NCBI GenBank assembly: GCA_947626945.1 | Contig: CANQUC010000010.1 | Span: 1 to 64,000, forward strand | Direction of reading: 5' to 3' | Source: an uncultured Lachnospiraceae bacterium | Lineage (GTDB): Bacteria > Bacillota > Clostridia > Lachnospirales > Lachnospiraceae | Length of the DNA stretch: 64,000 nt | Shown here: positions 34,677 to 44,647 of the stretch, in pieces | How the letters are laid out: every line of letters begins with the position of its first letter | Position numbering within the stretch: the stretch's first letter is position 1 | Notes under the pieces: generated by a model | Databases searched by the model: none | The model's input: the letters and a program-made list of their open reading frames with translations, nothing else | Told to the model about the DNA's origin: nothing | Program-made: the position numbers and the translations under genes

Positions 34677-36497
34677 ATGTCGAAATTCAGACAGTTTATC
34701 AAAACCCATAAAGGGCAGACCGCGGCAGTCAGCATCATTGTGCTGGTGGCTGTGGCCGCGGTGATCACGGGTGTGGTTCTGCATATACGGGGAAAAGAAA
34801 AAAACGGGGATCAGGAGAGCGAGGGCCTGGTGGAGATGATGGCGGATCTGGTAAACGAACCGGTATCCGACCAGGACGAACCCTATGAGGGAAAAGCGGA
34901 CGAAGAGGACAAAAAGCCTGACGTGCGCATTATGGTCAATAAAAAGAGAAACTGCATCACGGTTTATAAAAAAGACAAAAAGGGCAAGTTCAATACGCCG
35001 GTAAAGGCTATGGTCTGCTCTGTGGGATACAATACGCCGCTGGGAACTTATCAGACCAGCGACCGATACACCTGGAAGATCGTCAACGGCAATGTATGGA
35101 GCCAGTACGCCACCAGGATCACAGGCAATGTGCTGTTCCATTCGGTGACCTATCAGGACAAAAACAAATCCACGCTGATTACCAAATATTATAATCAACT
35201 GGGCACCAATGCCTCCGCCGGCTGCATCCGGGTGATGGTTTCCGATGCCAAGTGGCTGATGGAACACTGCCTGGAGGGCACAGAGGTGGAGATTTACGAG
35301 GATGAGGATCCGGGCCCTCTCGGCAAGCCTGCTTCCATGGTGCTTGCCGCCGGCGAGCAGTGGGATCCCTCTGATCCGGATCCTGCCAATCCCTGGGCAG
35401 GACGGGGCGCGGTGCTTCAGGGCGCCGTGAACCGGACGGTGGAGCGCAACATTCCCTTTGACTATCTGGAGGGACTGACAGCCCTGGATACCATTGGCAA
35501 CAACGTCACGTCTCTTGTGGAAGTGGACACGGATCTGGACATTAAGAAGCCGGGCTCCTACAAGGTCAAATACAAGCTTACGGACGGAGTTGGGAAAAAG
35601 GCGGAAGCGGAAGTGGTCTACACGGTGGTGGACAGTCAGCCTCCTCAGTTTTCCGGGATCAGGCCCAGGATTTCCGTATCGGAAGAGGGCATCACCCAGG
35701 AAAAGCTGCTGGACGGCGTATTTCTGGCGGACAACAATGAGCTTCTTCCCAAAAGCCGGATCACGGTGACGGTTCCTCCCCAATTGCTGGAGGGAGACAA
35801 TCAGGTCACATACACGGCAGAGGATGATTACGGAAACGTGGCCACGGCATATACCATGGTGGTGGTGGATTACGAACCGCCTCAGCTTCATCTGAATTCC
35901 GACGCGGGCCACATTCTGTATGGAGATCAGACAGTGGATGAGGCCTTTGCACTGGCCAGAGTCTATGCCACTGACTCCGGAGAGGAACTGCCTCATGACT
36001 GGATCCGCGTGACGATTTATGACGCGGAATGGGGATACACGTTTGTCTATTCTGTCGCCGACAGAAGCGGACAGACCGCGACCCTTACCGATACAGTCAG
36101 CTATATGACTTACAATCTGACCACGTCCGGCTCTATTATCGTCACCGCTCTGGACAGAACCCAGCTGCTGCAGGGAGTGATACTGACCAACAGCGCGGGA
36201 GAAACCATGGCTTTGGACGGCGTGGACGTGGAGTACACGCTTGTCAGCGGCAATCAGTATACGGCAACCTACCGTTATCAGTACTCGTCTCCTTTGGGGA
36301 ATCGGACGGCTACCGTTACAAGACCTTTTATTTACGGAAACGTTACTCAGACGCCGGGTCCCAGCGGCACCCCAGCGCCCAGCGGAAGCCCGCTGCCGGC
36401 CCAGACAGCCGGCCCGTCGGAGACGCCGTCCACGGCGAACCCTGAGCCTACAACAGAGCCTTCTCCTACCGAGGATGAGGATCTGACACAATCATAA
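34677..36497 (+). CDS. Membrane-anchored L,D-transpeptidase (YkuD) with Ig-like repeats
   Basis: 606 aa. One N-terminal membrane anchor (about 17-38), an acidic linker, then a YkuD domain at about 80-215 with LGTYQTSD, the His in LFHSVTY and the catalytic Cys183 in ASAGCIRVMVSDA. It is predicted to make 3-3 peptidoglycan cross-links or to anchor proteins outside the membrane. Residues about 255-560 hold several Ig-like beta repeats (YKVKYKLTDGVGKKAEAEV, ITVTVPPQLLEGDNQVTYTA), and the last 45 residues are Pro/Ser/Thr rich. GGGAGG precedes the ATG. Its repeats suggest reach across the wall. Confidence 0.9.
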   Translation: MSKFRQFIKTHKGQTAAVSIIVLVAVAAVITGVVLHIRGKEKNGDQESEGLVEMMADLVNEPVSDQDEPYEGKADEEDKKPDVRIMVNKKRNCITVYKKDKKGKFNTPVKAMVCSVGYNTPLGTYQTSDRYTWKIVNGNVWSQYATRITGNVLFHSVTYQDKNKSTLITKYYNQLGTNASAGCIRVMVSDAKWLMEHCLEGTEVEIYEDEDPGPLGKPASMVLAAGEQWDPSDPDPANPWAGRGAVLQGAVNRTVERNIPFDYLEGLTALDTIGNNVTSLVEVDTDLDIKKPGSYKVKYKLTDGVGKKAEAEVVYTVVDSQPPQFSGIRPRISVSEEGITQEKLLDGVFLADNNELLPKSRITVTVPPQLLEGDNQVTYTAEDDYGNVATAYTMVVVDYEPPQLHLNSDAGHILYGDQTVDEAFALARVYATDSGEELPHDWIRVTIYDAEWGYTFVYSVADRSGQTATLTDTVSYMTYNLTTSGSIIVTALDRTQLLQGVILTNSAGETMALDGVDVEYTLVSGNQYTATYRYQYSSPLGNRTATVTRPFIYGNVTQTPGPSGTPAPSGSPLPAQTAGPSETPSTANPEPTTEPSPTEDEDLTQS

Positions 36498-36518
36498 ACA
36501 AAGATGGAGGAAAGAAAA

Positions 36519-38930
36519 TTGGCAGAATCTTATAATCACAGGGCCATTGAGCAGAAATGGAAGCAATACTGGGAGGAGCATCCCATTAACGTCAATGACG
36601 GCAAAAAGAAAAAATATTATTGCCTGGATATGTTTCCCTATCCCTCCGGCAACGGACTTCATGTGGGTCACTGGAGAGGGTATGTGATCAGCGACGTGTG
36701 GAGCCGTTACAAGCTGATGCAGGGATATTATCTGATCCATCCCATGGGCTGGGACGCCTTTGGACTTCCGGCGGAAAACTATGCCATTAAGATGGGCATT
36801 CACCCTGCGGTGACAACCGCGGACAACATTTCCAAGATCAAAAAGCAGATCAAGGAGATTTCCGCCATTTACGACTGGGATATGGAGCTTTCCACTACGG
36901 ATCCGGATTTTTACAAATGGACTCAGTGGATCTTTGTGAAGATGTTTAAGGAAGGCCTTGCCTATGAGAAGGAAATGCCCATCAACTGGTGTCCTTCCTG
37001 TAAGACGGGCCTGGCCAATGAAGAAGTGGTCAACGGCTGCTGCGAACGGTGCGGCTCCCCTGTGACAAAGAAAAATCTGAAACAGTGGATGCTGCGGATC
37101 ACAAAATACGCGGACCGGCTTTTGGCGGACCTGGATAAGCTGGACTGGCCGGAAAAAGTCAAAAAGATGCAGACAGACTGGATCGGCAAGTCCTATGGGG
37201 CAGAGGTGGACTTTGCCGTGGCAGATTCCGGGGAGAAGATCACAGTGTACACCACCCGTCCCGATACGCTTTACGGCGCCACTTTCATGGTTCTGGCTCC
37301 GGAGCACAAACTGGCAAAGAAGCTTGCCACGGAAGAGACCCGGGAGCAGGTAGAGCGGTACATCAGTCTGGCGTCCATGAAATCCAGCGTGGACCGTCTG
37401 CAGGATAAGGAAAAGACCGGCGTATTTACCGGAAGCTACGCCATCAATCCGTTAAACGGGGAAAAGATCCCCATCTGGCTGTCCGATTATGTGCTGGCGG
37501 ATTACGGCACCGGCGCCATTATGTGCGTGCCTGCCCACGACGACCGTGACTTTGAGTTTGCCACCAAATTCGGCATTCCCATCATACAGGTGATTGCAAA
37601 GGACGGGGTGGAGAATCCCAACCTGACGGAGGCCTATACGGCGCCGGGCATCATGATCAATTCCGGAGAATTCAACGGCATGAATTCCGAGGACGCCAAG
37701 CGGGATGTTCCGGGTATCCTGGAAAAACGGGGCATTGGCAAAAAAACGGTAAACTATAAGCTGAGAGACTGGGTATTTTCCCGTCAGCGCTACTGGGGAG
37801 AGCCCATCCCCATTATTCACTGCGAACACTGCGGCCCTGTGCCGGTACCGGAGGAAGAGCTGCCCCTGCTTTTGCCGGAGGTAGAGTCTTATCAGCCTAC
37901 CGGAACAGGAGAGTCCCCTCTGGCCGACATCCACGACTGGGTCAATACCACCTGCCCCGTCTGCGGAAGACCGGCAAAGCGGGAGACCAACACCATGCCT
38001 CAGTGGGCAGGTTCCTCCTGGTATTTCCTGCGTTATGTGGATAATCAGAATCAGGACAGTCTGGTGTCCAGAGAAAAGGCTGACCAGTATCTGCCGGTAG
38101 ATATGTACATCGGCGGCGTAGAGCATGCGGTACTGCATCTGCTTTATTCCCGCTTTTATACAAAATTCCTTTACGACATTGGCGCCATTGATTTTGACGA
38201 GCCCTTTAAAAAGCTGTTCAATCAGGGCATGATCACCGGGAAGAACGGCATCAAGATGAGCAAATCAAAGGGCAACGTGGTATCTCCCGACGATCTTGTG
38301 CGGGATTACGGCTGTGATTCCCTGCGGATGTACGAACTGTTTGTAGGACCTCCCGAACTGGATTCGGAGTGGGACGACAGAGGGATCGACGGCGTTTACC
38401 GGTTCATCACCCGTTTCTGGAAAATGGTGCTGGAGAACAAGGACAAACAGGTGCCGGAGACAAAAGAACTGGTGAAGCTGCGCAACAAAATGGTATACGA
38501 TATTACCGGCAGGCTGGAAAGCTTCAGCCTGAATACGGTAATCTCCGGATTTATGGAATATAACAACAAGCTGGTGGAGCTGACAAAGAAAGGCGGCGTG
38601 GACCGGGAGACCCTGATCACCGCGGTGAAGCTGCTGGCTCCGTTTGCCCCTCACATCAGCGAGGAGCTCTACAGCCGGCTTGGCAATGAAGGCAGCGTGT
38701 TTGGGGCAGGATGGCCTGTCTGCGATGAAAGCGCCATGAAAGACGAGGAAAAGGAGATCGCCTGCCAGATCAACGGAAAGACCCGTGCGGTGATCAAAGT
38801 TCCCGTGGATGTGGAGAAAGACGCCGCCATTGCCGCGGCAAAGGAAGCCATGGCGGAAAAACTGACCGGAACCGTGATCAAGGAGATCTATGTGCCCGGC
38901 AGAATCATCAATCTTGTAATGAAACAGTAA
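36519..38930 (+). CDS. leuS: Leucyl-tRNA synthetase
   Basis: 803 aa class I synthetase. HIGH motif within [15 protein letters not shown]; zinc-type Cys groups ([22 protein letters not shown] and [12 protein letters not shown] regions); CP1 editing domain at about 220-400 ([22 protein letters not shown]); KMSKS motif [15 protein letters not shown]-terminal anticodon and tail domains. TTG at 36519 is chosen since GGAGG lies 8 bases before it, while the ATG at 36504 contains that site and has none of its own. No T-box precedes it. It starts a long plus-strand run through pdxST, iscRSU and serine acetyltransferase. Confidence 0.95.
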   Translation: MAESYNHRAIEQKWKQYWEEHPINVNDGKKKKYYCLDMFPYPSGNGLHVGHWRGYVISDVWSRYKLMQGYYLIHPMGWDAFGLPAENYAIKMGIHPAVTTADNISKIKKQIKEISAIYDWDMELSTTDPDFYKWTQWIFVKMFKEGLAYEKEMPINWCPSCKTGLANEEVVNGCCERCGSPVTKKNLKQWMLRITKYADRLLADLDKLDWPEKVKKMQTDWIGKSYGAEVDFAVADSGEKITVYTTRPDTLYGATFMVLAPEHKLAKKLATEETREQVERYISLASMKSSVDRLQDKEKTGVFTGSYAINPLNGEKIPIWLSDYVLADYGTGAIMCVPAHDDRDFEFATKFGIPIIQVIAKDGVENPNLTEAYTAPGIMINSGEFNGMNSEDAKRDVPGILEKRGIGKKTVNYKLRDWVFSRQRYWGEPIPIIHCEHCGPVPVPEEELPLLLPEVESYQPTGTGESPLADIHDWVNTTCPVCGRPAKRETNTMPQWAGSSWYFLRYVDNQNQDSLVSREKADQYLPVDMYIGGVEHAVLHLLYSRFYTKFLYDIGAIDFDEPFKKLFNQGMITGKNGIKMSKSKGNVVSPDDLVRDYGCDSLRMYELFVGPPELDSEWDDRGIDGVYRFITRFWKMVLENKDKQVPETKELVKLRNKMVYDITGRLESFSLNTVISGFMEYNNKLVELTKKGGVDRETLITAVKLLAPFAPHISEELYSRLGNEGSVFGAGWPVCDESAMKDEEKEIACQINGKTRAVIKVPVDVEKDAAIAAAKEAMAEKLTGTVIKEIYVPGRIINLVMKQ

Positions 38931-38944
38931 AAGGGGAGATCAAA

Positions 38945-39829
38945 ATGCAGAATGAAAGATTTGAACTGAATAAAAACCTTGCCCAGATGTTAAAGGGCGG
39001 TGTGATCATGGATGTGACCACTCCTGAGCAGGCAAAGATCGCGGAGGAAGCCGGCGCCTGCGCCGTAATGGCTCTGGAGCGGATTCCCGCGGATATCCGT
39101 GCGGCAGGCGGCGTTTCCCGCATGAGCGATCCCAAGATGATCAAGGGGATTCAGGAAGCGGTATCCATTCCTGTTATGGCAAAGTGCCGGATCGGCCACT
39201 TTGCGGAGGCGCAGATCCTGCAGGCGATTGAGATCGATTATATCGACGAGAGCGAGGTTCTCTCTCCCGCGGATGACAAATACCATATTGATAAGACCAA
39301 ATTTGACGTGCCCTTTGTATGCGGCGCAAAGGATCTTGGAGAGGCCCTGCGCCGGATCAATGAAGGCGCGGCCATGATCCGCACAAAGGGCGAGCCGGGC
39401 ACAGGCGACGTGGTGCAGGCGGTACGTCATATGCGGCTGATGCAGGCGGAGATCCGCCGGCTGGTTTCCATGAGCGAGGATGAACTGTACGACGCGGCAA
39501 AGCAGCTGCAGGTACCCTATGATCTGGTGCTTGACGTACATGAAAAGGGAAAACTGCCGGTAGTGAACTTCGCGGCAGGCGGTGTGGCCACTCCCGCCGA
39601 CGCGTCTCTTATGATGCAGCTTGGCGCCGAGGGTGTGTTTGTAGGATCCGGAATCTTTAAATCCGGCAATCCAAGGAAACGCGCAGCGGCCATTGTGAAG
39701 GCAGTGACCAATTATACCGACGCGAAGATGATCGCCGAGCTTTCCGAGGATCTGGGAGAAGCAATGGTGGGCATCAATGAAAGTGAAATTGAAAAGATCA
39801 GTTATCTGATGGCTGAGCGCGGCAAATGA
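38945..39829 (+). CDS. pdxS: Pyridoxal 5'-phosphate synthase subunit PdxS
   Basis: 294 aa TIM-barrel. It builds PLP from ribose 5-phosphate, glyceraldehyde 3-phosphate and ammonia. Conserved parts are [20 protein letters not shown], the catalytic Lys80 in [24 protein letters not shown] and the phosphate loop [20 protein letters not shown] (start). AAGGGGAG precedes the ATG, 14 bases after leuS. It works with PdxT encoded next. Confidence 0.97.
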   Translation: MQNERFELNKNLAQMLKGGVIMDVTTPEQAKIAEEAGACAVMALERIPADIRAAGGVSRMSDPKMIKGIQEAVSIPVMAKCRIGHFAEAQILQAIEIDYIDESEVLSPADDKYHIDKTKFDVPFVCGAKDLGEALRRINEGAAMIRTKGEPGTGDVVQAVRHMRLMQAEIRRLVSMSEDELYDAAKQLQVPYDLVLDVHEKGKLPVVNFAAGGVATPADASLMMQLGAEGVFVGSGIFKSGNPRKRAAAIVKAVTNYTDAKMIAELSEDLGEAMVGINESEIEKISYLMAERGK

Positions 39830-39863
39830 TTTCCGCACAGGATGAGACCGGAGGATGATTGCA

Positions 39864-40439
39864 ATGAACATTGGAGTTCTGGCGCTGCAGGGCGCCTTTA
39901 TCGAACACCGGCAGCGGCTTTCCATGCTGGGGATCCAAAGCTTTGAGATCCGCCAGCTCAGTGATCTTTCCCGGCAGATGGACGGACTGATCATTCCGGG
40001 CGGAGAGAGCACCGTCATGGCGAAGCTGCTTCATGAACTGTCGCTGTTTGACCCTATCCGGGACAAGATCCTGGACGGAATGCCTGTGTACGGTACCTGC
40101 GCGGGATTGATCCTGCTGGCGAAGCAGGTATCCAATCACGAAAACCGGGGACTGGCCACCATGGATATCACAGTCAGGCGCAATGCCTACGGCAGGCAGC
40201 TTGGCAGCTTTTACACGGTGGAGCAGTTCGCGGACATAGGGCCTGTGCCCATGTCCTTTATCCGGGCTCCGCTGATTGAGTCTGCCGGAGAAGGGGTAGA
40301 GATCCTTGCCAGGGTAAAGGGGCAGATGGTGGCCGCCAGACAGGACAATCAGCTGGTGACCGCGTTTCATCCGGAGCTTTCCATGGATCTGTCCATTCAC
40401 AGATATTTTGCCGATATGATCAAAGCGAGTGGTAAGTGA
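39864..40439 (+). CDS. pdxT: Pyridoxal 5'-phosphate synthase glutaminase subunit PdxT
   Basis: 191 aa class I glutaminase that feeds ammonia to PdxS. Triad parts: nucleophile Cys in YGTCAGLILLA, and His-x-Glu in TAFHPELS; the PdxT signature GGESTVMAKLL is present. ATG chosen behind GGAGG. It ends 11 bases before the iscR start. Confidence 0.96.
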   Translation: MNIGVLALQGAFIEHRQRLSMLGIQSFEIRQLSDLSRQMDGLIIPGGESTVMAKLLHELSLFDPIRDKILDGMPVYGTCAGLILLAKQVSNHENRGLATMDITVRRNAYGRQLGSFYTVEQFADIGPVPMSFIRAPLIESAGEGVEILARVKGQMVAARQDNQLVTAFHPELSMDLSIHRYFADMIKASGK

Positions 40440-40450
40440 GGTGTGGAATT

Positions 40451-40888
40451 ATGAAGATATCTACAAAAGGAAGATATGCTCTTCGCTTTATGCTGGATCT
40501 GGCGCAGCACCAGCAGGAGGGTTACGTTGCGCTGAAAGATATTGCCCAGCGGCAGGGCATTTCCAAGAAATACCTGGAGCAGATCGTCCCCCTGCTGAAC
40601 AAGGCGGATATCCTGCGGGCCAACCGCGGTTATCAGGGGGGATATATGCTTGCAAAAAGTCCGGACAAGTACACGGTAGGGGACATTTTGCGGATCACGG
40701 AGGGCAGTATCGTTCCGGTGGCCTGTCTGGATGAAACGGCAGGACCGTGCAGCAGAAGCGATTCCTGCATGACCCTTGGAATCTGGAAAGGACTGAACAA
40801 GGTCATCACCGACTATCTGGACGGGATCACCTTGCAGAAGATTCTGGACGACAGCAGGGAGCAGGCGATTCAGGAGTATTATATCTGA
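40451..40888 (+). CDS. iscR: Rrf2-family Fe-S regulator IscR
   Basis: 145 aa. The winged helix (about 1-80) begins MKISTKGRYALRFMLDLA with QRQGISKKYLEQIVPLL. Three Cys at 92, 100 and 106 (C-x7-C-x5-C) match an IscR-type 2Fe-2S site with one longer gap than in E. coli. It probably represses the iscS-iscU genes that follow when clusters are plentiful. A weak site GAGGTG precedes the ATG. No separate operator was recognised in the 53 bases before iscS. Confidence 0.92.
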   Translation: MKISTKGRYALRFMLDLAQHQQEGYVALKDIAQRQGISKKYLEQIVPLLNKADILRANRGYQGGYMLAKSPDKYTVGDILRITEGSIVPVACLDETAGPCSRSDSCMTLGIWKGLNKVITDYLDGITLQKILDDSREQAIQEYYI

Positions 40889-40941
40889 TTTTTTTACAGA
40901 CAAAACCTACCTACAAAAAGGGAATACAAGGAGATGATTTC

Positions 40942-42132
40942 ATGAAGATCTATGCGGACAACGCGGCTACAACAAAAATGAGCCGCAGGGCCATTGACGC
41001 GATGATCCCCTATATGGAAAAGGTCTATGGCAATCCGTCCAGTCTTTACACAATAGGCCAGGAGGCGGCGGAAGCTCTGGAATCCGCCAGGCAGACTATG
41101 GCAGAGCATCTGCACTGTATGCCGAGAGAGATCCTTTTTACCTCCGGCGGAAGCGAGGCAGACAACCAGGCCATTTTATCCGCTGCCAGACTTGGCGAAA
41201 AAAAAGGAAAAAAGCATATTATTTCCACGGCTTTTGAACATCACGCGGTGCTGCACACATTAAACAGGCTGGAAAAGGAAGGCTTTGAGGTGACCCTGCT
41301 GGATGTCCATGAAAACGGGCTGGTTACGCCGCAGCAGGTAAAGGAGGCCATCCGTCCGGATACCTGTCTTGTGACGGTGATGTACGCCAACAATGAAATT
41401 GGTACCATTCAGCCTATTGGGGAGATCGGCAGCGTCTGCCGGGAGGCAGGGGTGCTGTTTCACACCGACGCGGTACAGGCGGCGGGACATCTTCCCATTG
41501 ACGTGCAGGCTCAGAATATTGACATGCTCTCTTTGTCTGCCCACAAATTTCACGGGCCCAAGGGCGTTGGCGCTCTTTACGCGAAGCAGGGAATCCGGCT
41601 GACCAACCTGATCGAGGGCGGCGCCCAGGAGCGGGGCAGAAGAGGCGGCACAGAAAACGTACCCGGTATTGTGGGGATGGCGGCGGCCTTTGCGGAATCC
41701 TGCGCCAATATGGAAGAAACAGCCAAAAAACTTACCGCCCTGAGAGACCAGCTGATCGAGGGCCTGTCAAAGATTCCCCATTCCATCTTAAACGGTGACC
41801 GGACAAAACGGCTGCCGGGCAATGTAAACTTCTGCTTTGAGGGCATTGAGGGAGAATCTCTGCTGCTGCTTCTGGACGACGCCGGGATCAGCGCCTCCTC
41901 CGGTTCTGCCTGCACGTCGGGATCCTTGGATCCCAGCCATGTGCTTCTGGCTATCGGCAGGATCCATGATATTGCCCACGGCTCTCTGCGTCTTTCTCTT
42001 TCCGAGGAAAATACAGAGGAGGAAATTGCCTATATCATTCAGACTACCGGAGAAGTGGTGGATTATCTGCGAAAAATGTCTCCCGTCTGGAGAGACTTAC
42101 AGGAGGGAAAAAGAAGCTATGTTATACAGTGA
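40942..42132 (+). CDS. nifS: Cysteine desulfurase (NifS/IscS type)
   Basis: 396 aa PLP enzyme that takes sulfur from cysteine for Fe-S assembly. Opening KIYADNAATTKMSRRAID; His-rich STAFEHHAVLHT; PLP Lys202 in LSAHKFHGPKG; catalytic Cys324 in SSGSACTSG, on a short loop as in group I desulfurases. AAGGAGATG precedes the ATG. The long in-frame upstream extension lies inside iscR and is not coding. The 3' end overlaps iscU by 14 bases. Confidence 0.95.
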   Translation: MKIYADNAATTKMSRRAIDAMIPYMEKVYGNPSSLYTIGQEAAEALESARQTMAEHLHCMPREILFTSGGSEADNQAILSAARLGEKKGKKHIISTAFEHHAVLHTLNRLEKEGFEVTLLDVHENGLVTPQQVKEAIRPDTCLVTVMYANNEIGTIQPIGEIGSVCREAGVLFHTDAVQAAGHLPIDVQAQNIDMLSLSAHKFHGPKGVGALYAKQGIRLTNLIEGGAQERGRRGGTENVPGIVGMAAAFAESCANMEETAKKLTALRDQLIEGLSKIPHSILNGDRTKRLPGNVNFCFEGIEGESLLLLLDDAGISASSGSACTSGSLDPSHVLLAIGRIHDIAHGSLRLSLSEENTEEEIAYIIQTTGEVVDYLRKMSPVWRDLQEGKRSYVIQ

Positions 42133-42544
42133 AAAGGTAATGGATCATTTTAAAAATCCCCGCAATGTAGGCGTCATTGAAAACGCGGACGGCATCGGCG
42201 AGGTAGGAAACGCCAAGTGCGGCGATATTATGCGGATCTATCTGAAGATTGACAATGAGATCATCTCTGATGTAAAATTTGAGACATTTGGCTGCGGGTC
42301 GGCCATTGCCTCTTCCTCAATGGCTACGGAGATGATCAAGGGAAAACCCTTAAAGGACGCGCTGGAGCTGACCAATAAGGCGGTTGCGGAAGCCCTGGAC
42401 GGACTTCCTGCCCACAAGATGCACTGCTCCGTACTGGCGGAGGAAGCCATCAAGAACGCCATTCTGGATTACTACAAGAAAAACGGGATCCCTTACGATC
42501 ACAGCCAGTTTCCGGACTGTGATTCCTGCCAGCACTGTAATTGA
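42119..42544 (+). CDS. nifU: Fe-S cluster assembly scaffold (IscU/NifU N-terminal type)
   Basis: 141 aa. The three cluster-binding Cys are C34 (NAKCGD), C59 (FGCGSA) and C103 (MHCSVL), and the acceptor site for the desulfurase is intact. The C-terminus adds CDSCQHCN (C134, C137, C140), a compact C-x2-C-x2-C tail beyond the core. AGGAGG precedes the ATG, which lies inside the end of nifS, so translation is coupled. Confidence 0.94.
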   Translation: MLYSEKVMDHFKNPRNVGVIENADGIGEVGNAKCGDIMRIYLKIDNEIISDVKFETFGCGSAIASSSMATEMIKGKPLKDALELTNKAVAEALDGLPAHKMHCSVLAEEAIKNAILDYYKKNGIPYDHSQFPDCDSCQHCN

Positions 42545-42604
42545 TGGCAGATTTCAGGATGCCTCATATACTTTTAGAAAAGAACATGACGGAGGAACGA
42601 TCCC

Positions 42605-43522
42605 ATGAATGACAGTCAGAATATGCAGGAGACCGTCTCACGGATTGTAGATCAGTATCAGGCGGAGGAAATCTTTTTTACAAAGCCTGACATGAAATTT
42701 CCAAACAGGGACACCATCATCCAGATCATTAAGGATCTGCGCAGGGTGCTGTTTCCCGGCTATTTTGGAGATGAATTTTTCACGGGCAATCATCCGGAAT
42801 ACTTTGTGGGCAACAGTCTGACTTATATCAGGCAGCTTCTCTGCGAGCAGGTATTTGCCGCTTTGGCCTACAAAAATGAGGAGCAGGATGAAGACAGCGT
42901 CTGCGCCCGGGCGGAGCAGATCTGCCGGAAATTTTTTGAAAAGCTGCCGGACGTACAGAAGCTGTTGTTTAAGGACGTGGAGGCCGCCTATGAAGGGGAC
43001 CCCGCGGCCCAGAGCAAGGAAGAGATCATTTTGTCCTATCCCGGTTTTTTTGCCATTTTTGTATACCGGATCGCCCATGAGCTTTATGTACAGAAAGTGC
43101 CTATGATCCCCAGAATCATGACAGAATACGCCCACAGCCTGACCGGCATTGACATCAACGCCGGCGCGGTCATTGGAGAATACTTTTTCATGGATCACGG
43201 CACCGGTATTGTCATTGGAGAGACAACAGTCATCGGCAGCCATGTAAAGCTTTATCAGGGCGTTACCCTGGGAGCCCTTTCCACAAGAATGGGGCAGCAC
43301 CTGTCCGGGGTGAAGCGCCATCCCACAATCAGGGATCATGTAACGATTTATTCCAACGCTTCCGTTCTGGGAGGCAATACGGTCATTGGGGAAAATACGG
43401 TGATCGGCGGCAGCGCCTTTATTACGGAATCGGTGCCGGCCGATACCAGAGTCAGCATCAAAAGCCCGGAGCTTTCCCTGAAAGGACCAAAAAAAGAAGA
43501 CGTATGGTACTGGGAAATCTGA
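42605..43522 (+). CDS. epsC: Serine O-acetyltransferase (EpsC type)
   Basis: 305 aa. It makes O-acetylserine, the cysteine precursor. The N-terminal helical domain (about 1-180) resembles the long EpsC form; then left-handed beta-helix hexapeptide repeats: GIDINAGAVIGEYFFMDHGT, GIVIGETTVIGSHVKLYQGV, and TVIGENTVIGGSAF. His in MDHGTG and in KRHPTI are the usual catalytic and substrate-binding residues. It follows the Fe-S genes by 60 bases with GGAGGAA as ribosome-binding site, fitting supply of cysteine to the desulfurase. Confidence 0.93.
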   Translation: MNDSQNMQETVSRIVDQYQAEEIFFTKPDMKFPNRDTIIQIIKDLRRVLFPGYFGDEFFTGNHPEYFVGNSLTYIRQLLCEQVFAALAYKNEEQDEDSVCARAEQICRKFFEKLPDVQKLLFKDVEAAYEGDPAAQSKEEIILSYPGFFAIFVYRIAHELYVQKVPMIPRIMTEYAHSLTGIDINAGAVIGEYFFMDHGTGIVIGETTVIGSHVKLYQGVTLGALSTRMGQHLSGVKRHPTIRDHVTIYSNASVLGGNTVIGENTVIGGSAFITESVPADTRVSIKSPELSLKGPKKEDVWYWEI

Positions 43523-43541
43523 ACCCGGAAAGGAGATTATT

Positions 43542-44630
43542 ATGGAACATTTTAACCCTTTATTGAAGAATTCCGATAGTCCCCGGAAATTTTTTACCAT
43601 CGGAGAGATCATGCTCCGCTTAAGTCCTCCCAATTATGAAAAGATCAGAATGACCAACAGCTTTGAGGCAAGCTACGGAGGCAGCGAGGCCAACATTGCC
43701 CTTGCCCTTGCCAATCTTGGGGTGGACAGTACTTTTTTCAGCGTGGTGCCCAACAACAGTCTGGGCAAAAGCGCTGTGCGTATGCTGCGAAGCAATGACG
43801 TGCACTGTACGCCGGTAATCTTAAGCACCCCGCAGGAAACTCCCACCCACAGACTGGGAACCTATTACCTGGAAACCGGTTATGGCATCCGGGCCAGCAA
43901 GGTGATTTATGACAGAAAAAACAGCGCCATTACAGAATATGATTTTGACAAGGTAGACCTGGATCAGCTACTGGAAGGATTCGACTGGCTTCATTTAAGC
44001 GGCATTACTCCCGCCCTGGGAGGCGGATGCCCGAAGCTGGTAATGGACTGCCTGAAAAAGGCAAAGGAAAAAGGCATGACGGTCAGTTTTGACGGAAACT
44101 TCCGAAGCGCCCTCTGGAGCTGGGAGGAAGCAAGAGATTTCTGCACCGGCTGCCTGCCTTATGTAGATGTGCTCCTTGGGATCGAGCCTTATCACCTCTG
44201 GAAAGACGAGGAGGATCACAGCAAAGGAGATTATAAAGACGGCGTTCCCCTGCAGCCCTCCTATGAGGAGCAGGATGAGATCTTTCAGCGGTTCATTGAA
44301 CGATATCCCAATCTGAAATGTATCGCCCGTCATGTGCGGTATGCCCACAGCGGCAGTGAAAACAGCCTGAAGGCCTACATGTGGTATGAGGGCCATACAT
44401 TTGAAAGCCGCCTGTTTACTTTTCATATCCTGGATCGGGTAGGAGGCGGAGACGCGTTTGCCAGCGGCCTGATCTATGCCATGATCCACAACTATAAGCC
44501 TATGGACATGATCAATTTCGCGGTGGCAAGCAGCGTAATCAAGCATACCATTCACGGAGACGCCAACATCACCGATGATGCCAGCAGCATCCGGAATCTG
44601 ATGAATATGAATTACGATATCAAACGGTAA
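43542..44630 (+). CDS. PfkB-family sugar kinase (KdgK-like)
   Basis: 362 aa. PfkB signatures: an early GGSEANIALALANLG and the late ATP/catalytic DRVGGGDAFASGLIYAMI with the base Asp. Overall pattern (FTIGEIMLRLSPP, GTYYLETGYGIRASKVIYDR) is closest to 2-keto-3-deoxygluconate kinase, which phosphorylates KDG for cleavage by an aldolase. It has a 30-residue insertion near 225-250 (EEDHSKGDYKDG). AAAGGAG lies before the ATG. No KDG pathway partner is here, so the substrate is uncertain. Confidence 0.87.
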   Translation: MEHFNPLLKNSDSPRKFFTIGEIMLRLSPPNYEKIRMTNSFEASYGGSEANIALALANLGVDSTFFSVVPNNSLGKSAVRMLRSNDVHCTPVILSTPQETPTHRLGTYYLETGYGIRASKVIYDRKNSAITEYDFDKVDLDQLLEGFDWLHLSGITPALGGGCPKLVMDCLKKAKEKGMTVSFDGNFRSALWSWEEARDFCTGCLPYVDVLLGIEPYHLWKDEEDHSKGDYKDGVPLQPSYEEQDEIFQRFIERYPNLKCIARHVRYAHSGSENSLKAYMWYEGHTFESRLFTFHILDRVGGGDAFASGLIYAMIHNYKPMDMINFAVASSVIKHTIHGDANITDDASSIRNLMNMNYDIKR

Positions 44631-44647
44631 AGAAAGAGGACGCCCTC

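Noticed and set aside
34602..36491. Long minus-strand open frame (about 629 codons) opposite the L,D-transpeptidase
   Set aside because: The plus-strand gene has a signal anchor, a YkuD domain with catalytic Cys and a consensus promoter. The antisense product is His/Arg/Gly-rich with no family motifs, a typical shadow frame.
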